A stretch of 64,000 bases of DNA from Manihot esculenta (taxonomy: Eukaryota > Streptophyta > Magnoliopsida > Malpighiales > Euphorbiaceae): assembly GCF_001659605.2 (NCBI RefSeq), contig NC_035177.2:7640927-7704926 (forward strand). The letters are read 5' to 3'. The notes under the pieces were generated by a model, which saw only the letters and a program-made list of their open reading frames with translations, had not been told where the DNA came from and made no database searches. The translations under genes were made by a program, and so were the position numbers. This document shows positions 1 to 11,400 of this stretch, one piece after another; positions within the stretch are counted from its first letter, which is position 1, and the number at the start of each line of letters is the position of its first letter.

Positions 1-765
1 TCCAAACTCTTTCAAACTCACTCTCCACAATTCCTCAACATACATATACTCAAGTATATGCGCAAAGGGGTCAAAAACTACCTAAAACCCCAACACAACA
101 ACATAGCATAACACATAAACATACCTTTATCAACAAAACACCAAAAACTCACTCTTTACCCTATTCATGCAACTCTACCCATAAACTCCAGAAAACTTCC
201 ATAAATCAAAATAAGAAGTTCATGATCTTCACTTACCTCTTGAAAACAAGAAGATGAACGATCCTAACGTGGAGATATGGAGCAACTCTCCTTCAAATTC
301 TCCAAACTTCAAAACTTAAGTTTTTAGCTCAAAACCTTCAAAACAATATAGAAATCAATCAAAACTTTGCAAGATTTGATGAAAACATGAAACATACCTA
401 AGGAAGACAAGGTCTCACCTCTGAAAGTGAAAGAAAAAGGCAATCCTTATCCTTTCAACCGACTGAGGGCCTTTTTATAGGTGGCTGGCCAGACCACCTT
501 CGGCCTATCGTGAAACCAAAAGCCACGCATGTTCGGCGGCCGAACTTTCACCTTCGGCGGCCGAACTTTCACCTTCGGCGGCCGAACCTGACTTTTCTTC
601 CTTGGTGCTTTTCTTTCAAAAACTTAGTTCCATTTAACTTTAAAACATTAAAACATACTACATTACTTTAGAAAAACATAAATCTTACCCTTCTAGAGAA
701 TTCCGACATCCTGAATTCCATCGGACGACAGGAATTCTGATGTCAGACTCTAGCCGGCTATTACA
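1..765 (-). repeat. LTR fragment of element K (Tekay-like Ty3/gypsy)
   Basis: The segment runs into PG-A and ends in the LTR terminus TTACA at 761-765, preceded by the terminal sequence seen in the other LTRs here (tagccggctatta). A minus-strand TATA box lies at about 471-479, and several TTCGG-CGG-CCGAA motifs sit at 530-590. The organisation matches the left ends of elements G, I and J, so the element is transcribed leftwards. Only one end is in the window, so it may be a 5' LTR of a full element or a solo LTR. The expected 5-bp target duplication would be GTCGG (766-770) repeated to the left of the window. Confidence 0.85.
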
Positions 766-1433
766 GTCGGAGCAGATCAACATTATTAATTCAAACATTA
801 TCACCGATGATGATTGCATCTCCATTGGCCGGGGGAGCAGGCAAGTACAAATCACAAACGTAAGGTGCGGACTTGGGCATGGCATTAGTATTGGAAGTTT
901 AGGAAAGTACGAGATGGAAGAACCTGTGTCTGAAATTTATGTGAAGAATTGCACAATATACGACACTGACAATGGAGTGAGAATTAAGACTTGGCCCGCA
1001 TTGCATGGCGGCAGTGTGTCGAATATCCATTTCGAGCATATCGTCATGCAAACCGTCAGCAATCCCATCATTATAGATCAAATGTACTGCGCGCATAACC
1101 TATGCAATCGCAAGGTAACTTTTGAATTTTAATTTTTTCATAACAAGAAGGAGAATTTATATATATGGGTGTGTAACAATTATGCTAAAATATTGCTACT
1201 TTTTCCAAAAGCCATCAAAAGTTAAAATAAGCGACGTCAGCTTCAAGAATATTCGAGGATCGTCAAGAACGCCCACAGCCGATCAATTGACATGCAGCAG
1301 CAGCGTACCATGCAAGAACGTTGAACTTTCTAACGTTAACCTCCGGTACACCGGATCTAAGGGTCCTGCAAACTCTGTTTGTACAAATGTTAAGCCTAAG
1401 ATTATAGAAAAGTTGATTCCGAGAGGATGTTAA
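766..1433 (+). pseudogene. PG-A: 3' part of exopolygalacturonase (GH28), truncated by an LTR
   Basis: This is the 3' part of a secreted exopolygalacturonase, a pectin-degrading GH28 enzyme that removes galacturonate from homogalacturonan ends. Exon 3 remains from 766 to 1114, then an intron, then exon 4 at 1209-1433 ending in the family C-terminus LIPRGC. Visible GH28 motifs are ITDDDC (usually ITGDDC), the GHG histidine motif (CGLGHGISIG) and GVRIKTW. Signal peptide, exons 1-2 and the NTD motif are lost upstream where element K inserted. The intron 3 acceptor is CAA where PG-B and PG-E have CAG. An AG at 1210-1211 could be used instead, losing one codon in frame. Very probably nonfunctional. 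Confidence 0.93.
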
Positions 1434-1530
1434 TGCACTCACTTGTTGATTCTTAATTTAAACGGAGAATGTTTCGCATTTGTCTGACGCACAATATAGT
1501 TATTTTACAAGACTATCATTACACTTTTAA

Positions 1531-2458
1531 AATTTAAATGAACATAGTCAGATATGATTTCAATTTAGCTCTATCCAAAATAGAAAATCAATTTAAAAAA
1601 TTTACCTATTAAACAATGTGTCTCATTTTACTTAAACAAATATAAAAGCTCACCAATAACTGAATATATCAATTTCAATTGATATTAAATACTATATAAA
1701 TACTTCTTTAAGACCTCTATTTCAAAAGTTAATCAACATATAAAACTTGGAATGCAAAATGAAATAATAAAAGATATATTATAGAATGAACTTAGTAATT
1801 TAATAGTGTCAAAATTCAAAATTAAAACGCGCTGTAAATTATGTTGCGGTGTTAAAATTCAACTATATCAAAGTTCAAGATGACACTTTTTAATTGAAAC
1901 GCTATAAATTGAAGTTAATAAATTTGATATAATGGAATTTGTTTTCCTATAGTCAAAGGCTTAGCATTATAATTCAAAATTCATTTTCCTTTTCAATTTA
2001 AATGAACATAGTCAGATATGATTTCAATTTAGCTCTATCCAAAATAGAAAATCAATTTAAAAAATTTACCTATTAAACAATGTGCTTCATTTTACTTAAA
2101 CAAATATAAAAGCTCACCAATAACTAAATATATAAATTTCAATTGATATTAAATACTATATAAATACTTCTTTAAGACCTCTATTTCAAAAGTTAATCAA
2201 CATATAAAACTTGGCATGCAAAATGAAATAATAAAAGATATATTATTGAATGAACTTAGTAATTTAATAGTGTCAAAATTCAAAATTAAAACGCGCTGTA
2301 AATTATGTTGCGGTGTTAAAATTCAACTATATCAAAGTTCAAGATGATACTTTTTAATTGAAACGCTATAATTTGAAATTAATAAATTTGGTATAATGGA
2401 ATTTATTTTCCTGTAGTCATAGGCTTAGCATTATAATTCAAAATTCATTTTCCTTTTC
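1531..2458. repeat. 464-bp tandem duplication in the PG-A 3' spacer
   Basis: The AT-rich block beginning aatttaaatgaacatagtca at 1531 recurs at 1995, giving two adjacent near-identical copies of about 464 bp. The spacers after PG-B, PG-C, PG-D and PG-E hold one copy only. It explains why the PG-A to PG-B spacer is about 2.0 kb rather than 1.5 kb. No coding content is seen. Confidence 0.9.
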
Positions 2459-3333
2459 AATTAAAACAATGTTATTCAAAAATATATATCAGGTTGTTCT
2501 AAATATTTATCCTTCGCTTTTCTAGCATAATTTATTTTCCTAATAAACCATTTACCGTTGTCGGCTATGTAACTGTGCTGATTCTTTATTCAATTCTTTA
2601 TTCATTTATTCAAGAAGTATTTATTTGTTTCGGGAAAAAGGAGAAATATATATGCATATATCCCGTTGTGAAGAGATGAAGTGTCATATTAAGATGTTCG
2701 GAGATTATTATTGTGAATTTCTTTCTTTCTTTTTCTTTTTTTTTCCCTTTTTCGAATGGAGAAATAAAATGTATATATCTGTTATGTCTTTTCTTTCGCA
2801 TTCTCCTTTTGTTTTTTTTCTTTTTTATATTTGTGTTCCATTATTAATAAATAATTAAAATCGAAGCTGAGCATATTTTCGACGCTAAAATCAAGTACAC
2901 GAAAAATAATACGATACGCCTTCAGGTTCCAAAGGAGAAAAGACGGAATAACGGCCTCTTAGTTTTTTTATTTCTTTTTTTGTTTTCCTCTTTTCCTATT
3001 GTACTGTACTTGTCAAAATTTTGTTCCATATGCACGATGAGGAAATGAATTGTGGGTGCGGTCTCCGGGCTCGTTTCGCATCCAACACGTCCAGAATATT
3101 GTGGGAGAACGAAGAGGTTGTTGCATAAGTTATAAAGGGTTCCAATATAAAAGAATATGTTAGAGAGAAATGCGGAAGTTGTAGTTTTTAGTTGCAGGTT
3201 AGCGTACGTAGGCTTATTTTTTTTTAAGCTCAAAACATTTAACGCAAAACAAAAAGGAAAAACAGAAAACGGGATGTATGAAAATGCTACAGCCTGTAAT
3301 AAACCTTGAGTAAATTAAATGAGCCACCTAAAA
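2459..3333. other. AT-rich intergenic spacer upstream of PG-B
   Basis: The sequence is noncoding, AT-rich and pyrimidine-rich on the + strand, with a T/C-rich tract around 2719-2760 and a T-run near 3213. It is repeated with few changes upstream of PG-C, PG-D and PG-E, so it belongs to the gene duplication unit and should include the distal promoter. No gene is seen. Confidence 0.75.
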
Positions 3334-3340
3334 TATAAAA
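3334..3340 (+). promoter_or_regulatory. TATA box of PG-B
   Basis: TATAAAA in the context aaatataaaaggcc lies about 92-98 bp before the ATG at 3432. The same box sits at the same distance in PG-C, PG-D and PG-E. Confidence 0.7.
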
Positions 3341-4462
3341 GGCCTTACGGAGGAGGAGAAATGCGCAAACATTTAGAAATCAATATAGGCTGTAGATATC
3401 GAAAGAGAGGAAGCGCCTTGAAAAGAGAGATATGGGTTCCAAGGTACATGTGTGCACAACATATTTGTTGTTACTATTTGCCTTTGCCAGCGGAGCTCAG
3501 CCCAATACATTTGATGTCACAAAATATGGTGCGAAGGAGGGGTCGGATATCACTAAGGTATGAAAGTAAACTCGATTCTCGATATCGCGACGGTATTTCC
3601 TAGATTATTGCAGTCAGGTATTTCATTACCGTTTTCGTTTTTAGGCTTTACTGAGTGCGTGGAAGGGGGCTTGTGGAGCAGCGGGTTCCGGCAAAGTCGT
3701 GATACCAAAAGGGAAGTACTCATTAGGCGTGGTGGATTTGCTAGGCCCTTGCAAGGGTGCCATGCATCTTCAAGTGGAAGGAACGTTGGTGGCGCCAGCA
3801 AAAGCTAGCGAGCACCGTAAGAATAGCTGGGTTACATTGAAATACCTGGACCGATTAACGGTATCCGGTGGTGGGGCCTTCGACGGACAAGGAGAAATTG
3901 CTTGGCAGCAGAAGAGCTGTGGCGACGGATGCAAGAAAGCACTTCCAGTTGTAAGAAAATTCGAACGCTACTTTACACATCAACGGTCATTCATAGGCCC
4001 GTTCATGGCAGTAATAATAACTACGTTTTCTCTGCGTAACTGTTCTATCAAAACTGTATCAGAACCTAAGGTTTGACTTCGTCACCAACAGCATAGTCAA
4101 GGACGTGACTTCCATAGATAGCAAGCAGTTCCACATCAATCTCCTCGGCAGCAAAAACCTCACCTTCCAGCGGTTTTTGGTGAAAGCGCCGGGGCATAGT
4201 CCCAACACAGATGGAATTCACATTGGACGGTCGGAGCAGATCAACATTATTAATTCAAACATTATCACCGATGATGATTGCATCTCCATTGGCCGGGGGA
4301 GCAGGCAAGTACGAATCACAAACGTAAGGTGCGGACATGGGCATGGCATTAGTATTGGAAGTTTAGGAAAGTACGAGAAGGAAGAACCTGTGTATGGAAT
4401 TTATGTGAAGAATTGCAAAATATACGACACTGGCAATGGAGTGAGAATTAAGACTTGGCCGC

Positions 4463-4549
4463 TGTAACAGCCCGGAAACCGGACTGCTACCGGCGCTAGG
4501 ATCCAGATCGACTTAAGGTCGCCGGGACCCATAGCAAACCTAACATGAA
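4463..4549 (-). repeat. Terminal piece of the left LTR of element G
   Basis: It begins TGTAACAGCCCGGAAACCGG and matches the start of G's right LTR at 23167 and, more loosely, those of F, I and J. It is cut at 4549 by the Tat-like solo LTR, whose target duplicate ATGAA is 4545-4549. Confidence 0.9.
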
Positions 4550-6278
4550 TGATAGAACATATTTTAGTCCTTTTTATCTTGATATTAATGATGATTATTT
4601 ACATGATTTCTGCTTAATTTAGTGTTCTTGGCATTGTTTTGCAGAAAATGGTGCAAAAGGACATTCTGGAGAAAATACCCCTAAAACTGCCTTATTTGGA
4701 GCAAAAGAGAGCAAGCCTGCCAAGTTGAAATCAAGTCAAGCTAAATATGGAAAGTTCTAAATAAGGAAAGTGACAAAGAAGGAAAGAACATTCAGACAAA
4801 GCAATTTGAAATTCAAATTTCAAATCACCAAGTTGCCTTTTCCTTATTCAAGAAGCCATATCCCAAGTTGCCATATTTGAGGAGCCAAATAAGGGAAGTA
4901 TCTTGAGATCCAAATCTTAAAGATTCACATTCAATTATTGGATTTCAAGATTCCCCTTATTAAGGAAAGAAAATCCAAAGATCACATGTTTCCTACTTAG
5001 TGCCATGCACATTCAAAATTCAAAAGGAGTCTCCACCTTCCTCTTTAGTGAATGGGCAGCCTCCAAAAACGTGGGCAGCCTCTTGGACACACCTTGGGCA
5101 GTATCTTGAAGACCTTGGACAGTAATTAAAAGACCAAAGAACCCCCCACTTGCAATTCAAGACATGCTCCACGTTTTTCCCTTCACACATGCACATAGAA
5201 GGCACATGTTGGACCAAGGGCACTTTGGGCAGCCTCTAAAAGACTCATGGACTGCCATGAAACCCTAAGTAGCCTCCCAAGACATATTTAAAGCCTTCAA
5301 GAAGCCTAGAAGAGGCAGAATTCATCCTCCCAAATTCGGCCAAGCAAGGGCAGCCCCTTCTCCACCTTAGTTCTTCATCTTCTTGCTTTCTTTTCATCTA
5401 TTTTCTGTTTTGGTTCAGCCATGAGTGGCTGAAACCCTTTTTCTAGTTGAGGATTGGTTGAAACTAAGGTTGTTTAAAGGGTTGTGAGATCTGAACAGAA
5501 ACTTTTGTCTTTGATTTTATTCAATATTCATGCAATTGATGCTTAATTCTAAGATTGCTTTGTTGTTTTGATCAAATTGGCCACTTGATTCTTAATTGCA
5601 AAGTTAATTGATTGTTGGATTAGGATATTTGTTAGTCCGTAATTGCTGGAAATATTCTGTCCATAGAACACTTGGTGTAAAAATCCAAGGAATTGCATGA
5701 TCTAACATCATCTCATGCGTTTGAGTAGTTAGGGTTTGGATCTTTCTTGTTCTTCATGCAATTGGCAATTGTTTTGATGCCTATGGCCTAAGGACGTTCC
5801 TTGGCAATTTGTTGATTAGTAATTGGTTAGAGGACGTTCCCTAATCAGTTTGTTCATAAGGAAAGACATGGTGGTGAGAAGCGTCTTCCACCCCCATAAC
5901 CAACCTATTGAATCAATCAAGATAACCATGTTTCAATGATCAACCCAAACAACCAAAGTGGATCCATATCTTCAACTAGACCTTTCTCTTATTGATTTCT
6001 CTCTTATTTTAGATTACTTGCTGTTTCAATTACTTTTAATAGTTGTTAGTCAAATCATCTCAAAACCCCCCTTTATACTTTTCTTGCACTTTATCTTTGT
6101 TCTACTTTCAATAACTTGCTTTCACTTGTGCTTTCAATTAGTTCTATTGGTCTTGATTGAGATAAATAAATAGGTAATCAATTCTCTGTGGATTCGATCC
6201 TTCACCACTATCTGCAGTTGTGAATTGTAGGTAACCAAGAAGGTTATTTTTGACCGGCTTCGACAACCGCTCCTGTCA
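4550..6278 (+). repeat. Solo LTR of a Tat/Ogre-like Ty3/gypsy element
   Basis: A 1,729-bp segment starting TGATAGAACATATTTTAGTC and ending CGACAACCGCTCCTGTCA is flanked by a perfect 5-bp duplication ATGAA (4545-4549 and 6279-6283). It has TG...CA ends and no coding region. Near its end it has the text gtggattcgatccttcacc and a tail (aaccaagaaggttattttt, gaccggcttcgacaacc) that I associate with Tat/Ogre LTRs. A second copy lies inverted at 30822-32517. The internal region was presumably lost by LTR-LTR recombination. Family assignment is from memory of typical sequences and is less sure than the boundaries. Confidence 0.85.
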
Positions 6279-6289
6279 ATGAACTCTGT

Positions 6290-8422
6290 TGTAACGACCC
6301 CAAAAAGGACCGTCACCGGCGCTAGGATTCAGGTCGGCTTAAGGCCGCCAGAACCCGTAGCAAGCCTGCTATACTCTCTGTGTACCTGTAAACCTCATAC
6401 ATGATCATACATTTTCTGTGAAAATAAAACTCTTTTCTGAACCAAGGCTTAACCTGTGCATGCACTATCTCTGTACTCATGTACTCATGTACTCTGTACT
6501 CTGTATCCCTGACTAGAGCTTGCTCTAGATGGGTTAACTCATACCTGTTAAGCCTGGTTTTCACATACAGGAAAACATATATACATATACAGATCATGTA
6601 CAAAACATACATCACTAGGTCAAGCAACAACTATTACATCTCTTTAATATTACATGTCCACTCTAAGCTATTACAGATCTCTTTACTTTTCCTGTACTCT
6701 GCTGGACTGTCCCTGTACACTGTACACTGAACCTGCAAAACTGGGGTTAAGGGAGTGGGATGAGCTCTATAGCCCAGTGAGTAGAACAGTAAAACATCTC
6801 AGTAAAATATGATCTCATGGAATGCACCATATCACAGACAAGCCACATCAAGAGTAAACCTGTCACCACATAGTCCCAGTAACTCTGTGCCAGGGCGTAG
6901 AATCGAGCACCTGGTCTTCCTGTCATATATGTATATGTGTATATAACACCTCTGTACTTACCATTGCCAGGGCGTAGTCAAAGGCTCCTGGACTTTGCTA
7001 TACCTGCCAGGGCGTAGTCAAAGGCTCCTGGACTTCGCTATACCTGCCAGGGCGTAGTCAAAGGCTCCTGGACTTCCTGTCTGAGACTATTGGATCATTC
7101 AGCATTCACTCACATCACCAAATAACGATGCAATGCAACAGATTCGTGAATACTAATGCAATCAACCTATGGCATAAACATGATGCATGAGATATGCTAA
7201 AAGCAGTTTGTGGTTCAATTAAAAGTCATAAGTTTAGTTCCACTCACCTCTGGCTATCTGGACTGACAGACTCTGCAGGCTCTGAACCTCTGGAGCAGTA
7301 CTCACTGCTGCTCTCTCTGGTTCCTCTGGTCTGTACCTATACAGATGGACTCAAATGAGGGACCAAACAAGCGTAGAAATAACTCGCTTAAACTTCCCCA
7401 AGAATCCCCTTAAACTCACTCAACTATCCATGCAAAGCAGGCAAAAGAAAGCTGGACAGGACACTTTCGGCGGCAGGTTCGGCGGCCGAAAGTCCTCTCC
7501 AGAGACGAAACTCAAGCACCTTCGGCGGCACCTTCGGCGGCCGAATCCCCCAAACAGAGCCGAACATGCAAAACAGGCTGTGGCAGCCAAGCCACCATGC
7601 AAGAGGTTCGGCGGCCGAATGAACCTTCGGCTGCCGAACCTGAGTTCATCCAGAACTCAGCTTCAACGGCAAACCATCTTCTCCTTCCCTTCAACCACTC
7701 AAACCATATATACTCCAACTCCTCAACACACATATACTCACGTATATGATCACAGGGGTCCAAAACTATCTCATAACCCCAAACAACAAATCAAACATAA
7801 CACAGAAACATGTATACATGCATAACTCATCAAAACCACTACTTCTCACTTAAACATGCATCTCTCTCCCTTAACTTCCATAAACCCTTCAGAAAACACA
7901 TAAACAGGTTCAAGAGCATTACTTACCTCCTGTATAACAAGAAGCTGAACACTCTGAACTAAGGAAAACGGACCAACTCTCCTCAAACTCTCAAACTCGC
8001 ACAAACGGAGCTTTTTGCTTCAAAACATTCAAAACCTTGTGACTTATCAAAACACTTTGCAAGAGCTGCTCAAACTCAGCAAATAAACCAGGGGAGACGT
8101 GGCCAACTTCTGGACATGATCTGGTGATAACACCTATCCAAAATGCTGACTAAGGGATACAAAACTGCTGGCTAAGCAACTCAGCTTCGGCTGCCGAATC
8201 GCATGCAAAACCATGCAACATTCGGGGGCCGAACTAAATCTTCGGAAGCCGAACATTGAGCACTTTCGGCGGCCGAACTTATCTTCGGCGGCCGAACTTG
8301 GCTCCTCTGCCTTGGTTCATTTCAACTCAAAACTATCGATCCTACCCGTATATAGAATCCCAACACCCCGGATTCCACCAGACAACAGAACTTCCGGTGC
8401 CGGATTCTAGCCGGGTATTACA
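6290..8422 (-). repeat. Left LTR (3' LTR) of element F
   Basis: 2,133 bp bounded by TGTAACGACC and GGGTATTACA, near-identical to 13619-15791. It contains TTCGG-type GC-rich motifs at about 7467-7640 and 8195-8300, and three units of a 40-bp tandem repeat at 6965-7078. Open frames inside (for example 7355-7825) are low-complexity and not considered genes. Confidence 0.93.
6965..7078. repeat. 40-bp tandem repeat, three units, left LTR of F
   Basis: Units start at 6965, 7005 and 7045, each beginning TGCCAGGGCGTAGTCAAAGG. Each contains CCAGG and CCTGG arms that could pair. The right LTR of the same element has four units. Confidence 0.93.
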
Positions 8423-8436
8423 TTCTCCCCTCCATA
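8423..8436 (-). other. Polypurine tract of element F
   Basis: On the minus strand a purine-rich run (tatggaggggagaa) directly abuts the TGTAATACC start of the 3' LTR. It is interrupted by a T compared with the cleaner tracts of G, I and J. Confidence 0.75.
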
Positions 8437-8498
8437 AGAACATTCGTCCTCGAATGGTCCTAAAACAACAAAAACAAAACACAAGGAGGAAACTAACC

Positions 8499-11400
8499 TT
8501 AAAACAGATGTGGATACTGCTGGAGCATAGACTCCCGCGTCTCCCAGGTGCACTCTTCTAGATTATGGTGGTTCCATAGAACTTTCACCATCGGAATCTC
8601 CTTGTTCCTTAGATGTCTGATCTGCGTGTCCAGAATCCGCACTGGCTGCTCTATATAGGTGAGATCCGTATGAATCTCCACCTCAGGCTCACTCAGAACC
8701 TGATTCGGATCTGACACAAACTGTCGTAGCATAGAAACATGAAATACCGGGTGAATTCTCTCCATAGAAGCAGGTAAATCCAGCTTATACGACACATTTC
8801 CGATCTTCTGCAACACCTGAAAGGGTCCAATGTACCGTGGAGCCAATTTACCTTTCTTCCCAAAACGAACCACTCCTTTCATTGGAGACACTTTCAGCAA
8901 TACCCAATTACCCTCCTGGAACTCTAACTGCTTTCTGCGAACGTCTGCATAACTTTTCTGTCTGCTCTGCGCTGTTCTGACTCTCTCTCTGATCATGGGC
9001 ACCATTCTACTGGTAATGTCTACTAACTCTGGCCCTGCAAGAGCCTTCTCTCCTACCTCTTCCCAGCAAACAGGGGATCTGCACTTCCTCCCATACAAAG
9101 CTTCATAAGGAGCCATCCCGATGCTCGCATGATAGCTGTTATTGTAGGCAAACTCCACCAAAGGTAGATGCTGCCTCTAAGAACCGCCAAAGTCTAACAC
9201 ACATAGTCGAAGCATATCCTCTATGGTCTGGATGGTCCTTTCTGACTGTCCATCAGTCTGTGGGTGGAAAGCAGTACTAAAATCCAATCTCGTGCCCATC
9301 GCACTTTGCAGACTCCGCCAAAAGCGGGAGGTAAACTGTGGTCCTCTATCTGAAACTATAGACACTGGAACTCCATGTAATCTCACTATCTCATCCAGAT
9401 AGACCTGTGCCAACTTATCCACAGAATAGTTACTTCGTACTGGAAGAAAATGAGCAGATTTCGTGAGTCTGTCCACAATCACCCATATCGAGTCTATCCT
9501 GTTGGACGCTACTGGTAAACCCACTACAAAATCCACGGCTATGTTCTCCCATTTCCACTCTGGAATCGGTAATGGGTTAAGCATTCCTGCTGGTTTCTGA
9601 TGTTCTAATTTCACCCTCTGACAAACCTCACAGGTTGTCACGAACTGCGCCACTTCTTTCTTCATGGCTGGCCACCAATAGACCCTTTTCAGATCCTGAT
9701 ACATCTTGGTGGCTCCTGGGTGAACACTATACCTCGCATTATGAGCTTCCCTCATAATGTCTTCCTTCACACTGCCCCTATCTGGTACACAAAGTCGACT
9801 CCCATAGCGAAGGATCCCTTTGCTGTCAAATCTGAACTCTACACTATTGCCTGACTGAACAGTCCTGGCAATTTTCATCAACTCAGGGTCCTCATGCTGT
9901 CTCTGAGCTATCTGCTCCAGAAACACAGGTGTCACTCTCATCTGTGCTATCAACGCACCTGTACCAGACAACTCTAGCTGTAATCCCTCGTCAAAGAGCT
10001 TATAAAGCTCCATCACAACTGGTCTCCGCTCTGCTGCTATATGGGATAAACTGCCTAGTGACTTCCGGCTTAGGGCGTCTGCGATAACATTCGCCTTACC
10101 CGGATGATACTGGATTTTACAATCATAATCACTGAGCAATTCGACCCACCTTCTCTGCCGCAAATTCAGCTCTCTCTGACTTAAGATGTACTGTAAACTC
10201 TTGTGATCGGTGAAGATCTCGCATTTAACCCCGTAGAGGTAATGCCGCCACATCTTAAGTGCAAAGATAACTGCTGCCATCTCTAGGTCATGGGTAGGGT
10301 AATTCAACTCGTGCTTCTTCAACTGTCTAGAAGCATAAGCTATTACTCTATCACTCTGCATCAATACACAACCCAATCCCACTCGAGATGCATCACAGAA
10401 CACTGTGAACTCTTCATTACTGACAGGCAGAGCTAACACTGGTGCTGTTGTCAATCTCCTCTTGAGCTCCTCAAAGTTCTCTTCACACTGGTCTGACCAG
10501 ATAAACTTCTGGTTCTTCTGAGTCAATTTGGTCATAGGAGCTGCTATCTTTGAGAAGTTCTGAACGAACCTCCTATAGTAACCTGCCAGTCCCAGAAAGC
10601 TTTTAATCTCAGTCACTGTCGTGGGTCTGGGCCAGTTAGCTACAGCCTCTATCTTTTTGGGGTCTACCTCTATCCCCTCTGCTGATACCACATGTCCCAA
10701 GAAGGCAATGCTCCTTAACCAAAACTCAGACTTCGAGAACTTGGCATACAAACCATGCTCTCTCAGTGTCTGCAGAACGATCCTCAGATGCTGGGCATGC
10801 TCCTCTGCATCTCTGGAATACACTAAGATATCATCGATAAACACAATGACAAAGTGATCCAGAAACTCACTGAATACCCTGTTCATGAGATCCATAAATG
10901 CTGCAGGGGCGTTAGTCAACCCGAACGGCATCACTAAGAACTCATAATGCCCATATCTGGTCCGGAAAGCTGTCTTAGGCACATCTGCCTCTCTGACTCT
11001 CAACTGATGATACCCAGATCTCAGATCTATTTTCGAGAAACAACCTGCTCCAGCTAGCTGGTCAAATAGATCATCAATCCGAGGTAAGGGATACCTATTC
11101 TTGATAGTGACCTTGTTCAACTGTCTGTAGTCGATACAAAGTCTGAGGGATCCATCCTTCTTTCTGACAAAGAGCACTGGAGCACCCCAAGGTGAGGTAC
11201 TAGGGCGGATGAAACCCTTATCTACCAAGTCCTGCAACTGTTCTTTCAACTCTGTTAACTCAGCTGGCGCCATCCTGTAGGGAGGAATAGAAATAGGTCT
11301 GGTACCTGGCAGTAATTCAATTTCAAACCCTATCTCCCTATCAGGTGGTAGTCCTGGCAAATCGTCTGGGAACACATCGAGAAACTCTCGGACTACTGGT

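Noticed and set aside
2610..2858. Short frames in the T/C-rich spacer
   Set aside because: They are low-complexity Phe/Lys-rich translations of simple sequence, not retained at the same length in the other spacers.
3319..3603. A small 94-codon frame upstream of PG-B, partly kept in PG-C and PG-D
   Set aside because: It runs through the TATA box, 5' UTR and out-of-frame signal peptide region; the real start at 3432 is supported by the signal peptide and splice pattern.
3553..3801. Antisense open frames across PG exon 1 and 2 (also in PG-C, PG-D and PG-E)
   Set aside because: They mirror the conserved PG coding sequence and show no independent start, domain or conservation.
6965..7078. Regular 40-bp repeats resembling a CRISPR array
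   Set aside because: The units are contiguous with no spacers, lie in an LTR of a plant retrotransposon, and vary in number between sister LTRs.
7355..7825. A 156-codon open frame in the left LTR of F, repeated at 14724-15194
   Set aside because: It spans the GC-rich LTR repeats, is low-complexity, has no family resemblance, and is present only because the LTR is duplicated.
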